Shown: positions 9,004 to 17,410, numbered from the stretch's first letter. The stretch is 64,000 bases of DNA from an uncultured Planktomarina sp. (GCA_905182425.1 CAJJBP010000018.1:1-64000), one strand, 5' to 3'. Numbers and translations: made by a program. The notes: generated by a model from the letters alone, not told the origin.

Positions 9004-10158
9004 TTAGTTCAACCCGTGTGACGCATCCTGCTTAGCAAGCCACCTTAGGAAATCTCTAATTGTTCCCTCGTAATCATCCTCTGCCAAAGGACCGCCGTTT
9101 GCAAAAACTGAACTCAATGCAGATTGCATTGCCTCTAACTTATCTTGATCCTCTTGGTTCACGTCCTCCCACAATTTTATCCGCTCGCTTATAGTCTTGG
9201 GATCAAGGCTTTCACTGTGGACTGACATCGTCCAGCGTAACTCTATGGACGCAGGTGACAATGGGCGGATGCTGAGCGATACTAAAAGCGAAGAGGCAAT
9301 GCTGACCACCTGACATGGAAATACCGCAAAAAGAGTAGATCGGTTGCGTTCTTCTTTCGTTAAGCTGGCAGCGCCTGGCCCACGTGACGCTATCTTATCG
9401 GGGTAGTTAGCAAAGTAGCTTGTGTAGCCTGCACCATTTGGCCCTTTTTTACTTAGCCCAGTGGGAGTATAGCCATGTAGTGTATGGGGATGAACAATAG
9501 ATAGGTGATATCCTTCCATAAAGTTCTCAACTAAAGACTTCCAATTGCATTTCCAGATTTCAGTAGCGCTGTGCGCGGTGGAATATTTTTCTGGTTCGTA
9601 GTTTGCTATAATGTTGCCCAATCCCGCTAGCTCTGCGTCAATATCTGAGGGATTACTCGACAAGCTTACGTAAACAAAACCGAATTTTTGTTTGCAAGAA
9701 AAGCCACCTAGTTTACAAGTTTTTTGGTCGAATCCATCGTTTTTCATCCGCGGGGCACGAAGTAGTGCACCGTCTAAGCCATAAGTCCAACCGTGATAAC
9801 GGCACACAAAGCGGTTACTATTTCCTTGTCCTTCCGTCAAAAGCATTCCCCGATGACGGCAGACATTCGACAACGCTTTGATGTTGTCGCCGTCACGCAC
9901 AATTATTAAGGGCTCACCCAATAGGTTCAGCGTAAGATAGTCGCCGTTTCTGGCGAACTCATCTGATCGCCCGACACAATGCCATCCGCGGTGTAACACA
10001 GCTCGGCATTCGTGATTAAAGAAAGCTGGGTCAGTATAGAATTGTCCGGATAGACTACGGGGCGCATTCTCATCCATAGCCGTATATTCGGCCAGATTTT
10101 TTCTCAGACCATCGATGCGGACTGTATCAAAGCGGTTTTGTTGAGATTTTTCATTCAT
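9004..10158 (-). CDS. Rieske non-heme iron oxygenase, alpha subunit
   Basis: A 384-residue ring-hydroxylating-type oxygenase. The Rieske [2Fe-2S] ligands are Cys100-x-His102 (NVCRHRG) and Cys119-x2-His122 (VCRYHGW). The catalytic domain shows the iron site ENFMEGYHLSIVHPH, with His218 and His223 as ligands and Glu211 as probable bridge. The overall pattern (ENF-x-E-x-YH) is that of the choline/carnitine/glycine-betaine monooxygenase type more than of aromatic dioxygenases, so an N-methylated or quaternary amine is a reasonable substrate guess. No reductase or beta subunit is adjacent. The ATG at 10158 is preferred over the TTG at 10185 because AAGAG precedes it. The DmdA-like one-carbon enzyme further upstream on the same strand would fit a demethylation pathway (inference). 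Confidence 0.85.
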   Translation of the reverse strand: MNEKSQQNRFDTVRIDGLRKNLAEYTAMDENAPRSLSGQFYTDPAFFNHECRAVLHRGWHCVGRSDEFARNGDYLTLNLLGEPLIIVRDGDNIKALSNVCRHRGMLLTEGQGNSNRFVCRYHGWTYGLDGALLRAPRMKNDGFDQKTCKLGGFSCKQKFGFVYVSLSSNPSDIDAELAGLGNIIANYEPEKYSTAHSATEIWKCNWKSLVENFMEGYHLSIVHPHTLHGYTPTGLSKKGPNGAGYTSYFANYPDKIASRGPGAASLTKEERNRSTLFAVFPCQVVSIASSLLVSLSIRPLSPASIELRWTMSVHSESLDPKTISERIKLWEDVNQEDQDKLEAMQSALSSVFANGGPLAEDDYEGTIRDFLRWLAKQDASHGLN

Positions 10159-10498
10159 CGTGGCAAACTCTTTAAAATTCAACAAAAATCATTGGCAAGA
10201 TCCAACACATTGTATTTCTTGTTTTGCTATTGTTGAGAAATTCAATTTGGCGCATTTTCATGTCCTAATTACCGCTTTCTAGTTCTCCTAAATCCATTTA
10301 CTGCGGAAAAATTAGCTTTGCCGCTCTAAAAGCGACAAACATGCCGCTATGATTATATTGAATAGTTTTCGCTCTTCATCATAATATCCCTATGCCGTTG
10401 GGAACCCTTTTGTATGTTTGAATTATTCTTCAAGCCCCCTTTGAAGGTACACAGATTATCTCACCGAAGCGATCATCCTACCCTACTAGTCCAGATCA

Positions 10499-10665
10499 AA
10501 TCACTCGCACTGCTGGCTTTGTGCCGCAGTTTTGAGTGCAAACGATCGTATCGTGGGTTTGTTTGTGGGGGCTGTGTCGATGGCGGCAAGAGAATATGTT
10601 TCAGCCGCTTCTCATCTGACATCGTGCGTGAGAGAAAGGTATTGCGTGATGATCTCAAGCTCAAA
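10499..10665 (+). pseudogene. Remnant of a VIT1/CCC1-family Fe/Mn transporter
   Basis: A plus-strand reading gives HSHCWLCAAVLSANDRIV, matching the family N-terminus (H-T-H-R-T-G-W-L-R-A-A-V-L-G-A-N-D-G-I-V). It runs directly into GLFVGAVSMAAREYVSAASH, matching the second conserved block (G-A-M-S-M-A-A-G-E-Y-V-S-V-S-S-Q). In the family about 40 residues separate these blocks, so an internal deletion has occurred. A frame change then gives DIVRERKVLRDDLKLK, resembling the following helix. Key glycines are replaced and the C-terminal membrane part is absent, so this is a decayed gene. Outside it, 10186-10939 holds no other recognisable gene. Confidence 0.6.
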
Positions 10666-10939
10666 TTTAAGAAATTTTTTTGAAACTTACCGGTTTAGAG
10701 GCGCAGTGGAGAACCTAGAATAAAGCTGTTCAATATCTTCTTGTATTCTGGTGCTTCACGGTGCTGATTGACAAAAAATTCAATATTGCCGCTGAGTTTA
10801 TTTTTGGTAAGGCAGTGGCGGTTCTCACAATTTTTCATTATCTTAAATTCTGCACCTTGCTATTGAGAGCTAATATTCAAATAAATAAATGGATGCAGAT
10901 TAACAAAACTCAATGAGAAGTGGCCTTTAATTGTATGGT

Positions 10940-12079
10940 TTAGGCGGCGGTAATTTGTTTTTTGGGGTCGTAAAATGGCCGCTCGACGATTTTTGCTTTG
11001 GCGCGACCGGAGCTGGTTGTTACGTCCAACTCCGAACCGATATCAGTATGCTCAATAGCGACTATTGCTAACGCAATATTTTGCTTGAGGCGTGGCGAGT
11101 AAACAGCCGACGTGACTTTTCCAATCTCGATCCCATCTTTTGTAATAGGCCAAAACGAGGTGTTTGGTTTCAAAAGAGGGTCACCGCCTATTGTTAAACC
11201 AATTTGCTTACGGGTTATACCCTCGCTCTGAATGCGCCGTAACGCAGTTTTTCCTATGAAATTGGTATCAATGTCGAGGCTGACCAAACGGTCAAACCCT
11301 AATTCAAAGGGGTTGGTGCTGATATCTGCGTCAGCGTGATATGAGAGCATGCCGCCTTCGATCCTGCGGATAGTCGAGGTATGGCCGGGCTTGAGCCCAA
11401 GAGGCTTCCCTGTTGCCATGATTTTTTCCCAGAGTTCATCGCCACGAGAGCCATCTTGTAGATAAAGCTCGTACCCGAGTTCGCTAGACCAACCAGTTCG
11501 AGATACGACGAGCGGAATACCGTCTAAATCTAGTTCGCGCAGCCAATAGTACTTAAGTTCTGCGATATTCTCGCCGAACAACGCCGCCATTATCTCACCT
11601 GATTTAGGTCCTTGTAATTGGAGGGGCGAAACATCGGGCTCTTTAATTGTTACATCCAAATTGGAATATACTGCCACGCCTTGCGCCCATAATAATATGT
11701 CGCTGTCTGCAAGTGAGATCCAGAAGCGGTTCTCAGCAAGGCGGAGCAGTATAGGGTCATTTAAAAGTCCGCCATCTGCATTGGTAATTAGAATATATTT
11801 ACACTGCCCAACCTCCATTTTTGAAAGATTGCGCGGGGTCAGTGTTTGTACGAAAGTAGCAGCATCAGGTCCAGTAATCTCAACCTGACGTTCAACTGAA
11901 ACGTCACAGAGAATGGCTGAGTTAACCAAGTTCCAAAAATTTTGTTCTGGATCGCCAAAATCTCTTGGTATGTACATGTGGTTATAGACTGAGAACCCTT
12001 GTGCCCCCCATCTAACAGTTGCATCAAAGAAAGGAGATTTACGTATCTGTGTTCCAAATCCGAAGTCGTCTGATTGCAT
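10940..12079 (-). CDS. GcvT/DmdA-family aminomethyltransferase (DMSP demethylase-like)
   Basis: The 379-residue protein is a tetrahydrofolate-dependent one-carbon transferase of the GcvT superfamily. It follows DmdA closely in layout: FSVYNHMYIP near the start, CDVSVERQVEITGPDA, then DGGLLNDPILLRLAENRFWI, DVSPLQLQGPKSGEIM, SRTGWSSELGYELYL, and RRIEGGMLSYHADAD near residue 260, followed by a GCV_T C-terminal barrel. DmdA has the same order of motifs, including V-Y-N-x-M and E-R-Q-V. It differs at several positions (LSYHADAD instead of the LSYGND found in DmdA), so it may be a non-DMSP paralogue acting on another methylated compound. A 12-base AT-rich gap and a weak GGAAG precede the ATG. The Rieske oxygenase lies downstream on the same strand after about 780 nt. 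Confidence 0.75.
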   Translation of the reverse strand: MQSDDFGFGTQIRKSPFFDATVRWGAQGFSVYNHMYIPRDFGDPEQNFWNLVNSAILCDVSVERQVEITGPDAATFVQTLTPRNLSKMEVGQCKYILITNADGGLLNDPILLRLAENRFWISLADSDILLWAQGVAVYSNLDVTIKEPDVSPLQLQGPKSGEIMAALFGENIAELKYYWLRELDLDGIPLVVSRTGWSSELGYELYLQDGSRGDELWEKIMATGKPLGLKPGHTSTIRRIEGGMLSYHADADISTNPFELGFDRLVSLDIDTNFIGKTALRRIQSEGITRKQIGLTIGGDPLLKPNTSFWPITKDGIEIGKVTSAVYSPRLKQNIALAIVAIEHTDIGSELDVTTSSGRAKAKIVERPFYDPKKQITAA

Positions 12080-12620
12080 GCTATTTTCCTAGTCTGCTTC
12101 CTGCTTGTAGTTTAATAAATGCGCTGTTTGGCTTTAAATTCAAGTTACAGCAAAAAACTACTTAATCGAACCAAAAGTACTCATTGTTGGGGCCGAATAG
12201 ACCATAATTAATTACGCAACTGGCTGATTGGCCGAGCAACACTTTTTAAGGAGTATTGTCTGAGCAAGTTTAGCCAGGTTAGGGTGAGTTTTCAATATTC
12301 TTGGTGGAAACGAAAAGAAGCGTGTCCATGAAGGATTGAAATAAAGTTAAACTTGGGGTCATAGTGTCGATCGTAGTGCATTCCGCCAATAGTAGCGGCG
12401 CAGTTAGTAACCTTGTCAATTTTGAGCACATAGCAAGCGTTTATGACTGTTTTCTAATTGATGACATAATACTCTACAAGGCTTATGCGGTAATCAATTA
12501 TGCGGTTGTTTCAGAATTTAGGATGTCAATAGCCGTGGGGTAATAGCTCCATCAAAATTGATCCTTTTAGGACTGACTGAGTTAAGTTATGGTGTAATTT
12601 AAGTTTTGGGAGCAATTCAT
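12080..12620. other. Intergenic region between divergent genes, nothing recognised
   Basis: This lies between the minus-strand DmdA-like gene and the plus-strand Sel1 gene and must carry both promoters. I found no open frame with a convincing ribosome site, no hairpin with a T-run, and no RNA gene. Confidence 0.5.
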
Positions 12621-13106
12621 GTGAGAATTTTTTGGATAGTGATAGCCTTTCAGTTTTTATCAAATCTTCCAGTTGTAGCCCAAGATTTTGAGAAAGGTTT
12701 AGCCGCCTATAATATTGGAGATTATGCCACCAGTTTAGCTGAATGGGTCCCGTTGGCTGAACAGGGAAATTCGAACGCTCAGTATAAATTGGGTGTGATG
12801 TACCGACAAGGAACTGGTGTACCTTTTGACAATTTCGAAGCCGTAACTTGGTATCTTGCTGCCGCAAAGCAAGGGCACGCAAGGGCTCAGTCCAACTTAG
12901 GGTTTATGTACCGGACTGGCAGAGGAGTTACTCAAAGTAACTTGCATGCTTATATGTGGTACCAAGTCGCCAATTTACATGGGTATGAAAATGCCAGAAA
13001 ATGGCTGCATAATATCAAAAAAAAGATGACGGAGATCGAAATTGAAGAGGCCGATGCCATGGCTGCCGAATGCATGGATTACCTCTCAATAGCATGCCGG
13101 TACTAG
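12621..13106 (+). CDS. Secreted Sel1-repeat protein
   Basis: About 161 residues. It starts with a signal peptide (RIFWIVIAFQFLSNLPVVAQ, cleavage after AQ), so the mature protein is periplasmic. Two and a half Sel1/TPR-like repeats follow: AAYNIGDYATSLAEWVPLAE, then AQYKLGVMYRQGTGVPFDNF and AQSNLGFMYRTGRGVTQSNL, with the usual A-x-x-x-L-G-x-x-Y-x-x-G-x-G-V signature. The start is taken at the GTG at 12621, which has GGGAG ten bases upstream; a TTG at 12606 is less likely. Such proteins are protein-interaction scaffolds; no partner can be named from context. Confidence 0.82.
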   Translation: MRIFWIVIAFQFLSNLPVVAQDFEKGLAAYNIGDYATSLAEWVPLAEQGNSNAQYKLGVMYRQGTGVPFDNFEAVTWYLAAAKQGHARAQSNLGFMYRTGRGVTQSNLHAYMWYQVANLHGYENARKWLHNIKKKMTEIEIEEADAMAAECMDYLSIACRY

Positions 13107-13203
13107 TAGCCTCTCTCTGACCCACCTACTAAAGTTACTAATTAAAAATGAAATTTAAATGCGGCATGTGGCGATGAGTTTAACCCAGCATAGAAAGATT
13201 TTT

Positions 13204-14043
13204 TTAAAGTTCACCCCGCAAATGCCAAAGTTCTGGGAACAGTTCTACTTCAAGCATACGTCTTAAATATTGAACTCCAGAAGTGCCACCTGTACCGCGT
13301 TTAAAGCCAATTACACGCTCTACTGTGGTGACGTGATTGAACCGCCAACGTCGAAAATAGTCCTCGATGTCAACTAATTTTTCAGCTAACTCATAAAGGC
13401 TCCAGTATTCTCCAATATTTTCATACACGATCTTCCAGCGGGCCATTATCTCTGAGTTAGGCTCATGCGGTACGTCTAATTGTGAACGCGGAGTTTCAAT
13501 ACTGTTGCCATCCAGTACTTTGAAAAGTAGCCCAACAACTTCATCATAAAAACTTGTTCGGGCCAGCTCTTCTTTCAGCTTGTTGTACGCGTCCGGCGTG
13601 TGCTCATGAGATTTGAGCATATTGGCGTTCCTATTCCCAAAAATGTATTCGATCATCCGGTACTGATATGACTGAAATCCAGAAGACATGCCTAATGTAT
13701 CCCTAAATTGGGTGTAATCGGCTGGTGTCATGGTTCGTAATACGTCCCATTGGTTGTTTAATTGTTCAAGTATCCGGCTCACGCGCGAAAGCATTTTCAT
13801 CGTATTTGGAAGGTCTTCCAGCTCCAGGGCGCGACGTGCTGCTTTCATTTCATGCAAAACCTGTTTCATCCATAGCTCTGATGTTTGATGCTGAATAATA
13901 AACAACATCTCGTCATGGGCCTCGCTTAAGCAGTGCTGTTGATCAAGAATTGTATCGATGTGGAGATAGTCTCCATATGACATTTTTTTTGAAAAGTCAG
14001 TTTGAGCGCCATCTGTAGTGGGATTAAAAGGTTTTTTGGTCAT
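13204..14043 (-). CDS. kynA: Tryptophan 2,3-dioxygenase
   Basis: A 279-residue heme enzyme that opens the indole ring of L-tryptophan to N-formylkynurenine, the first step of the kynurenine pathway. Conserved features: MSYGDYLHIDTIL near the N-terminus, the distal-site stretch EMLFIIQHQTSELWMKQVLHE, SSGFQSYQYRMIEYIFGNRN, and the heme-ligand/substrate region RFNHVTTVERVIGFKRGTGG followed by GTSGVQYLRR. The length fits bacterial TDO. AAGGAAT precedes the ATG. Other kyn genes are not in the window. It is preceded on the opposite strand by a candidate RNA whose promoter region overlaps the kynA upstream region, so the two may share regulation. Confidence 0.95.
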   Translation of the reverse strand: MTKKPFNPTTDGAQTDFSKKMSYGDYLHIDTILDQQHCLSEAHDEMLFIIQHQTSELWMKQVLHEMKAARRALELEDLPNTMKMLSRVSRILEQLNNQWDVLRTMTPADYTQFRDTLGMSSGFQSYQYRMIEYIFGNRNANMLKSHEHTPDAYNKLKEELARTSFYDEVVGLLFKVLDGNSIETPRSQLDVPHEPNSEIMARWKIVYENIGEYWSLYELAEKLVDIEDYFRRWRFNHVTTVERVIGFKRGTGGTSGVQYLRRMLEVELFPELWHLRGEL

Positions 14044-14126
14044 GATATTCCTTTGGTATTTTGGGACTACTCAATCTGAATAATTTTAAAAAGGTAATAT
14101 AGGATTAAACTAAATTGTACGAGTTC

Positions 14127-14159
14127 TTGACAGGTGGGTTTCAAATTTTGACCTATAAT
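14127..14159 (+). promoter_or_regulatory. Candidate promoter of a plus-strand RNA
   Basis: A perfect TTGACA (14127-14132) and a perfect TATAAT (14154-14159) occur on the plus strand in a non-coding region. The spacer is 21 bases, longer than the ideal 17, which weakens the call; the -10 element alone may be functional. Confidence 0.4.
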
Positions 14160-14164
14160 CGTAC

Positions 14165-14410
14165 CACAATTACATCTAATAAATGCGAGAAGCTAATTAG
14201 GTTACTTCGCACGGAGAGTTTATGGTTCTACCAAAAAGCCAGTCCGATACAGTGCTCGCCAGTGGAGGACTTTGTTCGATGACGCGGCCTATAGATATAT
14301 TGAATTGACTGTGTAACAGTGTCGACATGGGGGCGCACAAGTCCATCGTCCTCTGGTCTAAGATTAAATTTTCAGTGATTAGGGTAGGGGTCTGAAAATT
14401 TTATTTTTTT
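14165..14410 (+). ncRNA. Candidate structured RNA of about 245 nt, family unknown
   Basis: No protein gene occupies 14044-14446, and both flanking genes are on the other strand. The plus-strand transcript would start after the TATAAT. It contains a hairpin GCG(A)GAAG/CTTCGC (14184-14209) and a longer domain closed by CCAG..AGGAC (14259-14270) pairing with GTCCTCTGG (14348-14356), extended by TTTG/CAAG. An apical hairpin ACTGT-GTA-ACAGT (14308-14320) sits inside. A terminator-like hairpin ends it. The architecture of closing stem, internal loop and apical hairpin recalls 6S RNA, but I found no sequence signature that proves it. Confidence 0.5.
14366..14410 (+). terminator. Rho-independent terminator of the candidate RNA
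   Basis: AAATTTTCAG (14366-14375) pairs perfectly with CTGAAAATTT (14392-14401) around a 16-base G-rich loop and is followed by seven Ts (14404-14410) on the plus strand. The stem is AT-rich. On the minus strand no T-run follows, so it serves plus-strand transcription. Confidence 0.6.
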
Positions 14411-14446
14411 GGTGATTTTTTTGAGTTAAATGGCTTTTTAGTAATT

Positions 14447-15394
14447 TTAATGATCAATTTTAGTTTGGGAAGCAGGTAGTTGAGATGTGATCTCAGCTAA
14501 AGCGGAGATTGCAATCAAAGACGCGTTGCGCAGTGATGGGACTAGTCCGATTGGCCCCCGTATTTTTTTGCACAGATCAGCGCTTAGGCCAATATTACGA
14601 AGCCGCTCCAGACGAATTACTTGAGTTTTCTTGCTGCCTAATGCGCCTATGAAAAAAGGGGATGCATTTGCAGACTTCATTAGCAAAACCTGTTCCCATT
14701 CATGATCGTGAAATAGAAGTAACACAGCTGTATGTTCATCAAAAGGGAGGTTAAGGTCTGAGGATGGTGAGATCATGTGATGTGAGCTTTTAGGATTCAA
14801 CGTCGCGATATTTGCAATGTCTTCCGTATCCGGTGAGGCTAGGTGCAACTCAAAATTCATTTCACAAGCGAGGCTAGCTGCCGTCCTGAAAATAGCGCCG
14901 CGCCCTGCCAACACTAAGGCAGGCTTTGGGGCGTAGGAGAAACAGTGAGACCCATTGCCGTCAGTAACGAGACCATCTTTGACACAGAATGATAATTTGG
15001 CGGACTTGCGGGCGTACAAATTGTCTAATTCATGACGCAATATCTCTAGATTGGGTAATGGGTCTATAACCAGCTCCAGCGATCCTCCACACGGCAATTT
15101 CAGGTCCATAAATGGCGACCCGGCCCCATAATGGATGCATTTGATCTGACACGTCTCAATTGCCTCAAGGCCATGTAGTCTAATGTCGCGGTCTATGCAT
15201 CCATTTGATAAATAACCAGTCATAGATCCGTCTTCTGCAATCACTGCCAGGGAACCAACCTCCCGAGCAGCTCCCCCTTTGATTGTGAGGCTTGCAACCA
15301 ATGCGCATCTGGATCCAGATTTGATTAGCTTTACAGCGACCTCTAATATGTCTTGCGAGTGTTCTGCATAGGTAATACTAATATTATTCAGCAT
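14447..15394 (-). CDS. XdhC/CoxI-family molybdenum-cofactor maturation protein
   Basis: A 315-residue protein of the XdhC/CoxI family, which binds molybdenum cofactor and helps insert the sulfurated form into xanthine dehydrogenase/CO dehydrogenase-type enzymes. The N-terminal XdhC domain has GGAAREVGSLAVIAEDGSMT followed by GYLSNGCIDRDI, and PCGGSLELVIDP. The C-terminal half is a Rossmann-like domain (ALVLAGRGAIFRTAASLACE) ending with a conserved IGLVPSLRNASLIAISALAE. Its start overlaps the coxG stop by 11 bases, so the two are translationally coupled. In a complete cox locus this gene would be coxI. No catalytic molybdo-enzyme subunit remains nearby, so its client is either lost or encoded elsewhere. 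Confidence 0.85.
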   Translation of the reverse strand: MLNNISITYAEHSQDILEVAVKLIKSGSRCALVASLTIKGGAAREVGSLAVIAEDGSMTGYLSNGCIDRDIRLHGLEAIETCQIKCIHYGAGSPFMDLKLPCGGSLELVIDPLPNLEILRHELDNLYARKSAKLSFCVKDGLVTDGNGSHCFSYAPKPALVLAGRGAIFRTAASLACEMNFELHLASPDTEDIANIATLNPKSSHHMISPSSDLNLPFDEHTAVLLLFHDHEWEQVLLMKSANASPFFIGALGSKKTQVIRLERLRNIGLSADLCKKIRGPIGLVPSLRNASLIAISALAEITSQLPASQTKIDH

Positions 15395-15835
15395 TACCTT
15401 CCCCTACAACATCTGCAAAGCTTTTAAAGAATTTTGCTGCTAGTTTTTTGGCAGTCCCTTGGATCAAACGGCTTCCCAATTGTGCTAATTTACCACCTAT
15501 GTCCGCTGTTGCTGAGTAAGATAATAATGTGCCTTCGGGGTGCGGCTCAAGCTCGACTACTGCCCCACCTTTAGCATAACCTGCAGCGCCACCGTTGCCG
15601 CTGCCAGTAAGTGAAAAACGCTCTGGTGGAGACTCTGGACTCAACGTGACGTTTCCTTGAATTTGGCTTTCACGGGGCCAATTTTCAGCACAACTTTGGC
15701 TTCCAACTCCGTATCAGAGTGTTTGATCAATTCATCGCATCCGGGAATACACTGTTTTAGAATTTCGGGATTATTTAACGCCTCATACACAACGACTTGT
15801 GTTGCATTGATGATGATTTCGTCTTTGAGTTCCAT
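15384..15835 (-). CDS. coxG: CoxG-family SRPBCC protein (one frame break)
   Basis: CoxG proteins are small START/SRPBCC-fold proteins encoded with CO dehydrogenase-type molybdo-enzymes; in aerobic CO oxidisers CoxG helps attach the enzyme to the membrane. The N-terminal half (MELKDEIIINATQ...GPVKAKFK) and the C-terminal half (VTLSPESPPERFSLTGSG...) are in different frames. Joining them at about 15652, where one base is missing in AAGGAAACG, restores KFKGNVTLSPESPPERF and a normal length of about 150 residues. The C-terminus keeps the family block GGKLAQLGSRLIQGTAKKLA. Because coxM has been deleted just upstream, this break could be real decay or a sequencing error. It overlaps xdhC/coxI. Confidence 0.8.
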
Positions 15836-15912
15836 AGTGGTCGTCCTATTTTAACCGCCAGAGCTGCTGCGATATTTGACGGTCGGTGATATTCAAATTC
15901 TGCGGTTATCAT
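15836..15912 (-). pseudogene. coxM: 5' stub of coxM (CO dehydrogenase FAD subunit), rest deleted
   Basis: On the minus strand a GGAGG ribosome site is followed seven bases later by ATG (15912-15910) and the sequence MITAEFEYHRPSNIAAALAV, the usual N-terminus of the FAD-binding medium subunit of CO dehydrogenase/xanthine dehydrogenase enzymes. After about 24 codons the match stops and the coxG start codon follows. The remaining roughly 260 codons of coxM, and any coxS and coxL, are missing. The position directly after a coxC-like gene and before coxG matches the order known for form I cox loci. I infer one large internal deletion. Confidence 0.65.
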
Positions 15913-16076
15913 ACGTTGTCCTCCCTGATCAAAGTATTCAGGGTTATTGGACGGTAACCCAGAGACTGCTGCTAGCGTAAAAATTTCAACTGCATGGGTA
16001 GGCGCACGAAATGCGAATTACGAGAACGAAACACTGATTAAAACTCTTTTATAATAGCATAATGCGTTTTCTCTGA

Positions 16077-17195
16077 TTAAATGCCGAGGCTGAGTCGCAC
16101 CCGCTTAAGATAGGACCTACTGACTGGTACATCACTGAGGTATGGTTGCTCTTCAAACGAACAAAAACCGTTATCTTTTTTTCGCTCAAAGCCTGTAACA
16201 TGGTCTATGTTTATCACATAACTGCGATGAACTTTCAAAAAACAAGGTGCCGTCAAACGGCTTTCTATAACGGAAAGAGACCAAGGGCAGAATAATTTTC
16301 CTGATTGGTGGTATAAAACTGTATAACGCCCCTCCGCCTGTACTGCGGCGACTTCATCACTTTGTACAAAATGGGTTTGGCCATTGCGTTCATATGGAAC
16401 TCTGACGGCCAGAGCGTCTTCACGCACAGTGGGCTCGACTTGATTATAATTCTTATTGACAGGATGACTTTCAGCCTGAAAATCTTCTTGGCTTGTAGCG
16501 AATGTTACTCCCATCAAAAGAAATGCACCTGAAATTAAGAAAGAAGTAATAGTTACACCAAACGCGAGTACTTCATTGCTTAGCCATAAACCCGTTGCTA
16601 CGCCGCCATTTATCTCAACGAAATGTGTACCTGCCATAGCAATAAAATGAACGGCAACGACAGTGGTTCCAAAAACAATGGTGCCAAACAAAATATTTCG
16701 ACTGCCACGCTGACCATAACTGATAGAAAAGGAGGCCACACACAAAACCAAAGAAGCAAAAATCGCAGTTGCAACGCCAACGGTTGAGTAAACGGGTTTG
16801 ACGTCCTGAATTCCTGCCATCCCGATATAATGCATAGCAATTATCCCACAGCCTACACAAAGACCTGCAAGCCTGATGCGATGGGCTGTGCGTTCACCAA
16901 AGTGTACCAGCAGTAAAGCTGCGCCTGTTATAAGTATAGCAACCAAAGCAGAGGCCACCGTTATCAATGCGTTATAATGAAATGGGACCGGTAAGGTCAT
17001 TCCCAGCATGGCAACAAAATGCATAGACCAAATGCCACTTCCGAGCGCCAATGCAGACATAGAAACTACTAATTTTTTGCGAACAACACTCATCATTGAT
17101 GCGCCCTGTGTTAGCGAAAGGCCTGTAAAGCCTGACATCAGAGCAATCGCAAGTGATACAAAAAAGAAGTAATGGTTGTGACCATGGTCTAGCAT
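16077..17195 (-). CDS. coxC: MHYT membrane sensor with C-terminal LytTR DNA-binding domain (CoxC-like)
   Basis: A 372-residue membrane-bound regulator. Residues about 1-235 form a seven-helix MHYT domain with the repeated metal-ligand motifs MHFVAMLGM, MHYIGMAG and HFIAMAGTH; MHYT domains are proposed to bind copper and sense a diatomic gas. Residues about 262-372 form a LytTR DNA-binding domain (SDEVAAVQAEGRYTVLYHQ, FLKVHRSYVINIDHV). This architecture is known for CoxC and CoxH of Oligotropha carboxidovorans, where coxC directly precedes coxM. Here a coxM stub follows 165 nt downstream, which supports the coxC assignment. It would be a CO or redox sensor left behind after loss of the CO dehydrogenase. 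Confidence 0.78.
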   Translation of the reverse strand: MLDHGHNHYFFFVSLAIALMSGFTGLSLTQGASMMSVVRKKLVVSMSALALGSGIWSMHFVAMLGMTLPVPFHYNALITVASALVAILITGAALLLVHFGERTAHRIRLAGLCVGCGIIAMHYIGMAGIQDVKPVYSTVGVATAIFASLVLCVASFSISYGQRGSRNILFGTIVFGTTVVAVHFIAMAGTHFVEINGGVATGLWLSNEVLAFGVTITSFLISGAFLLMGVTFATSQEDFQAESHPVNKNYNQVEPTVREDALAVRVPYERNGQTHFVQSDEVAAVQAEGRYTVLYHQSGKLFCPWSLSVIESRLTAPCFLKVHRSYVINIDHVTGFERKKDNGFCSFEEQPYLSDVPVSRSYLKRVRLSLGI

Positions 17196-17410
17196 TTAAC
17201 TACCTTATCGAGGTATCAAAGCTTTGCAAATCACTTCTTTTCAGCATCAATTTAGAGCGATTTGAAAAACTTGTTTAAATTAGAAAAGTTCTTTTTACTT
17301 AGGTTATGGATAAGTCATAACATACTTACTATTGCAGGTGGAAAGCGTTTTTTGTAATTGGATAAATAGGTGTATTTTCAACAAAATGATGGATCTAATA
17401 CACTAGAGCC

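Noticed and set aside
12526-12882. A 118-codon minus-strand open frame overlapping the Sel1 gene start
   Set aside because: The plus-strand Sel1 repeats and signal peptide are clear; the minus frame shows no domain.
14225-14245. A GGTTCTACC string resembling the purine riboswitch core on the plus strand
   Set aside because: The rest of the three-way junction consensus is missing and no downstream plus-strand gene exists for it to control.
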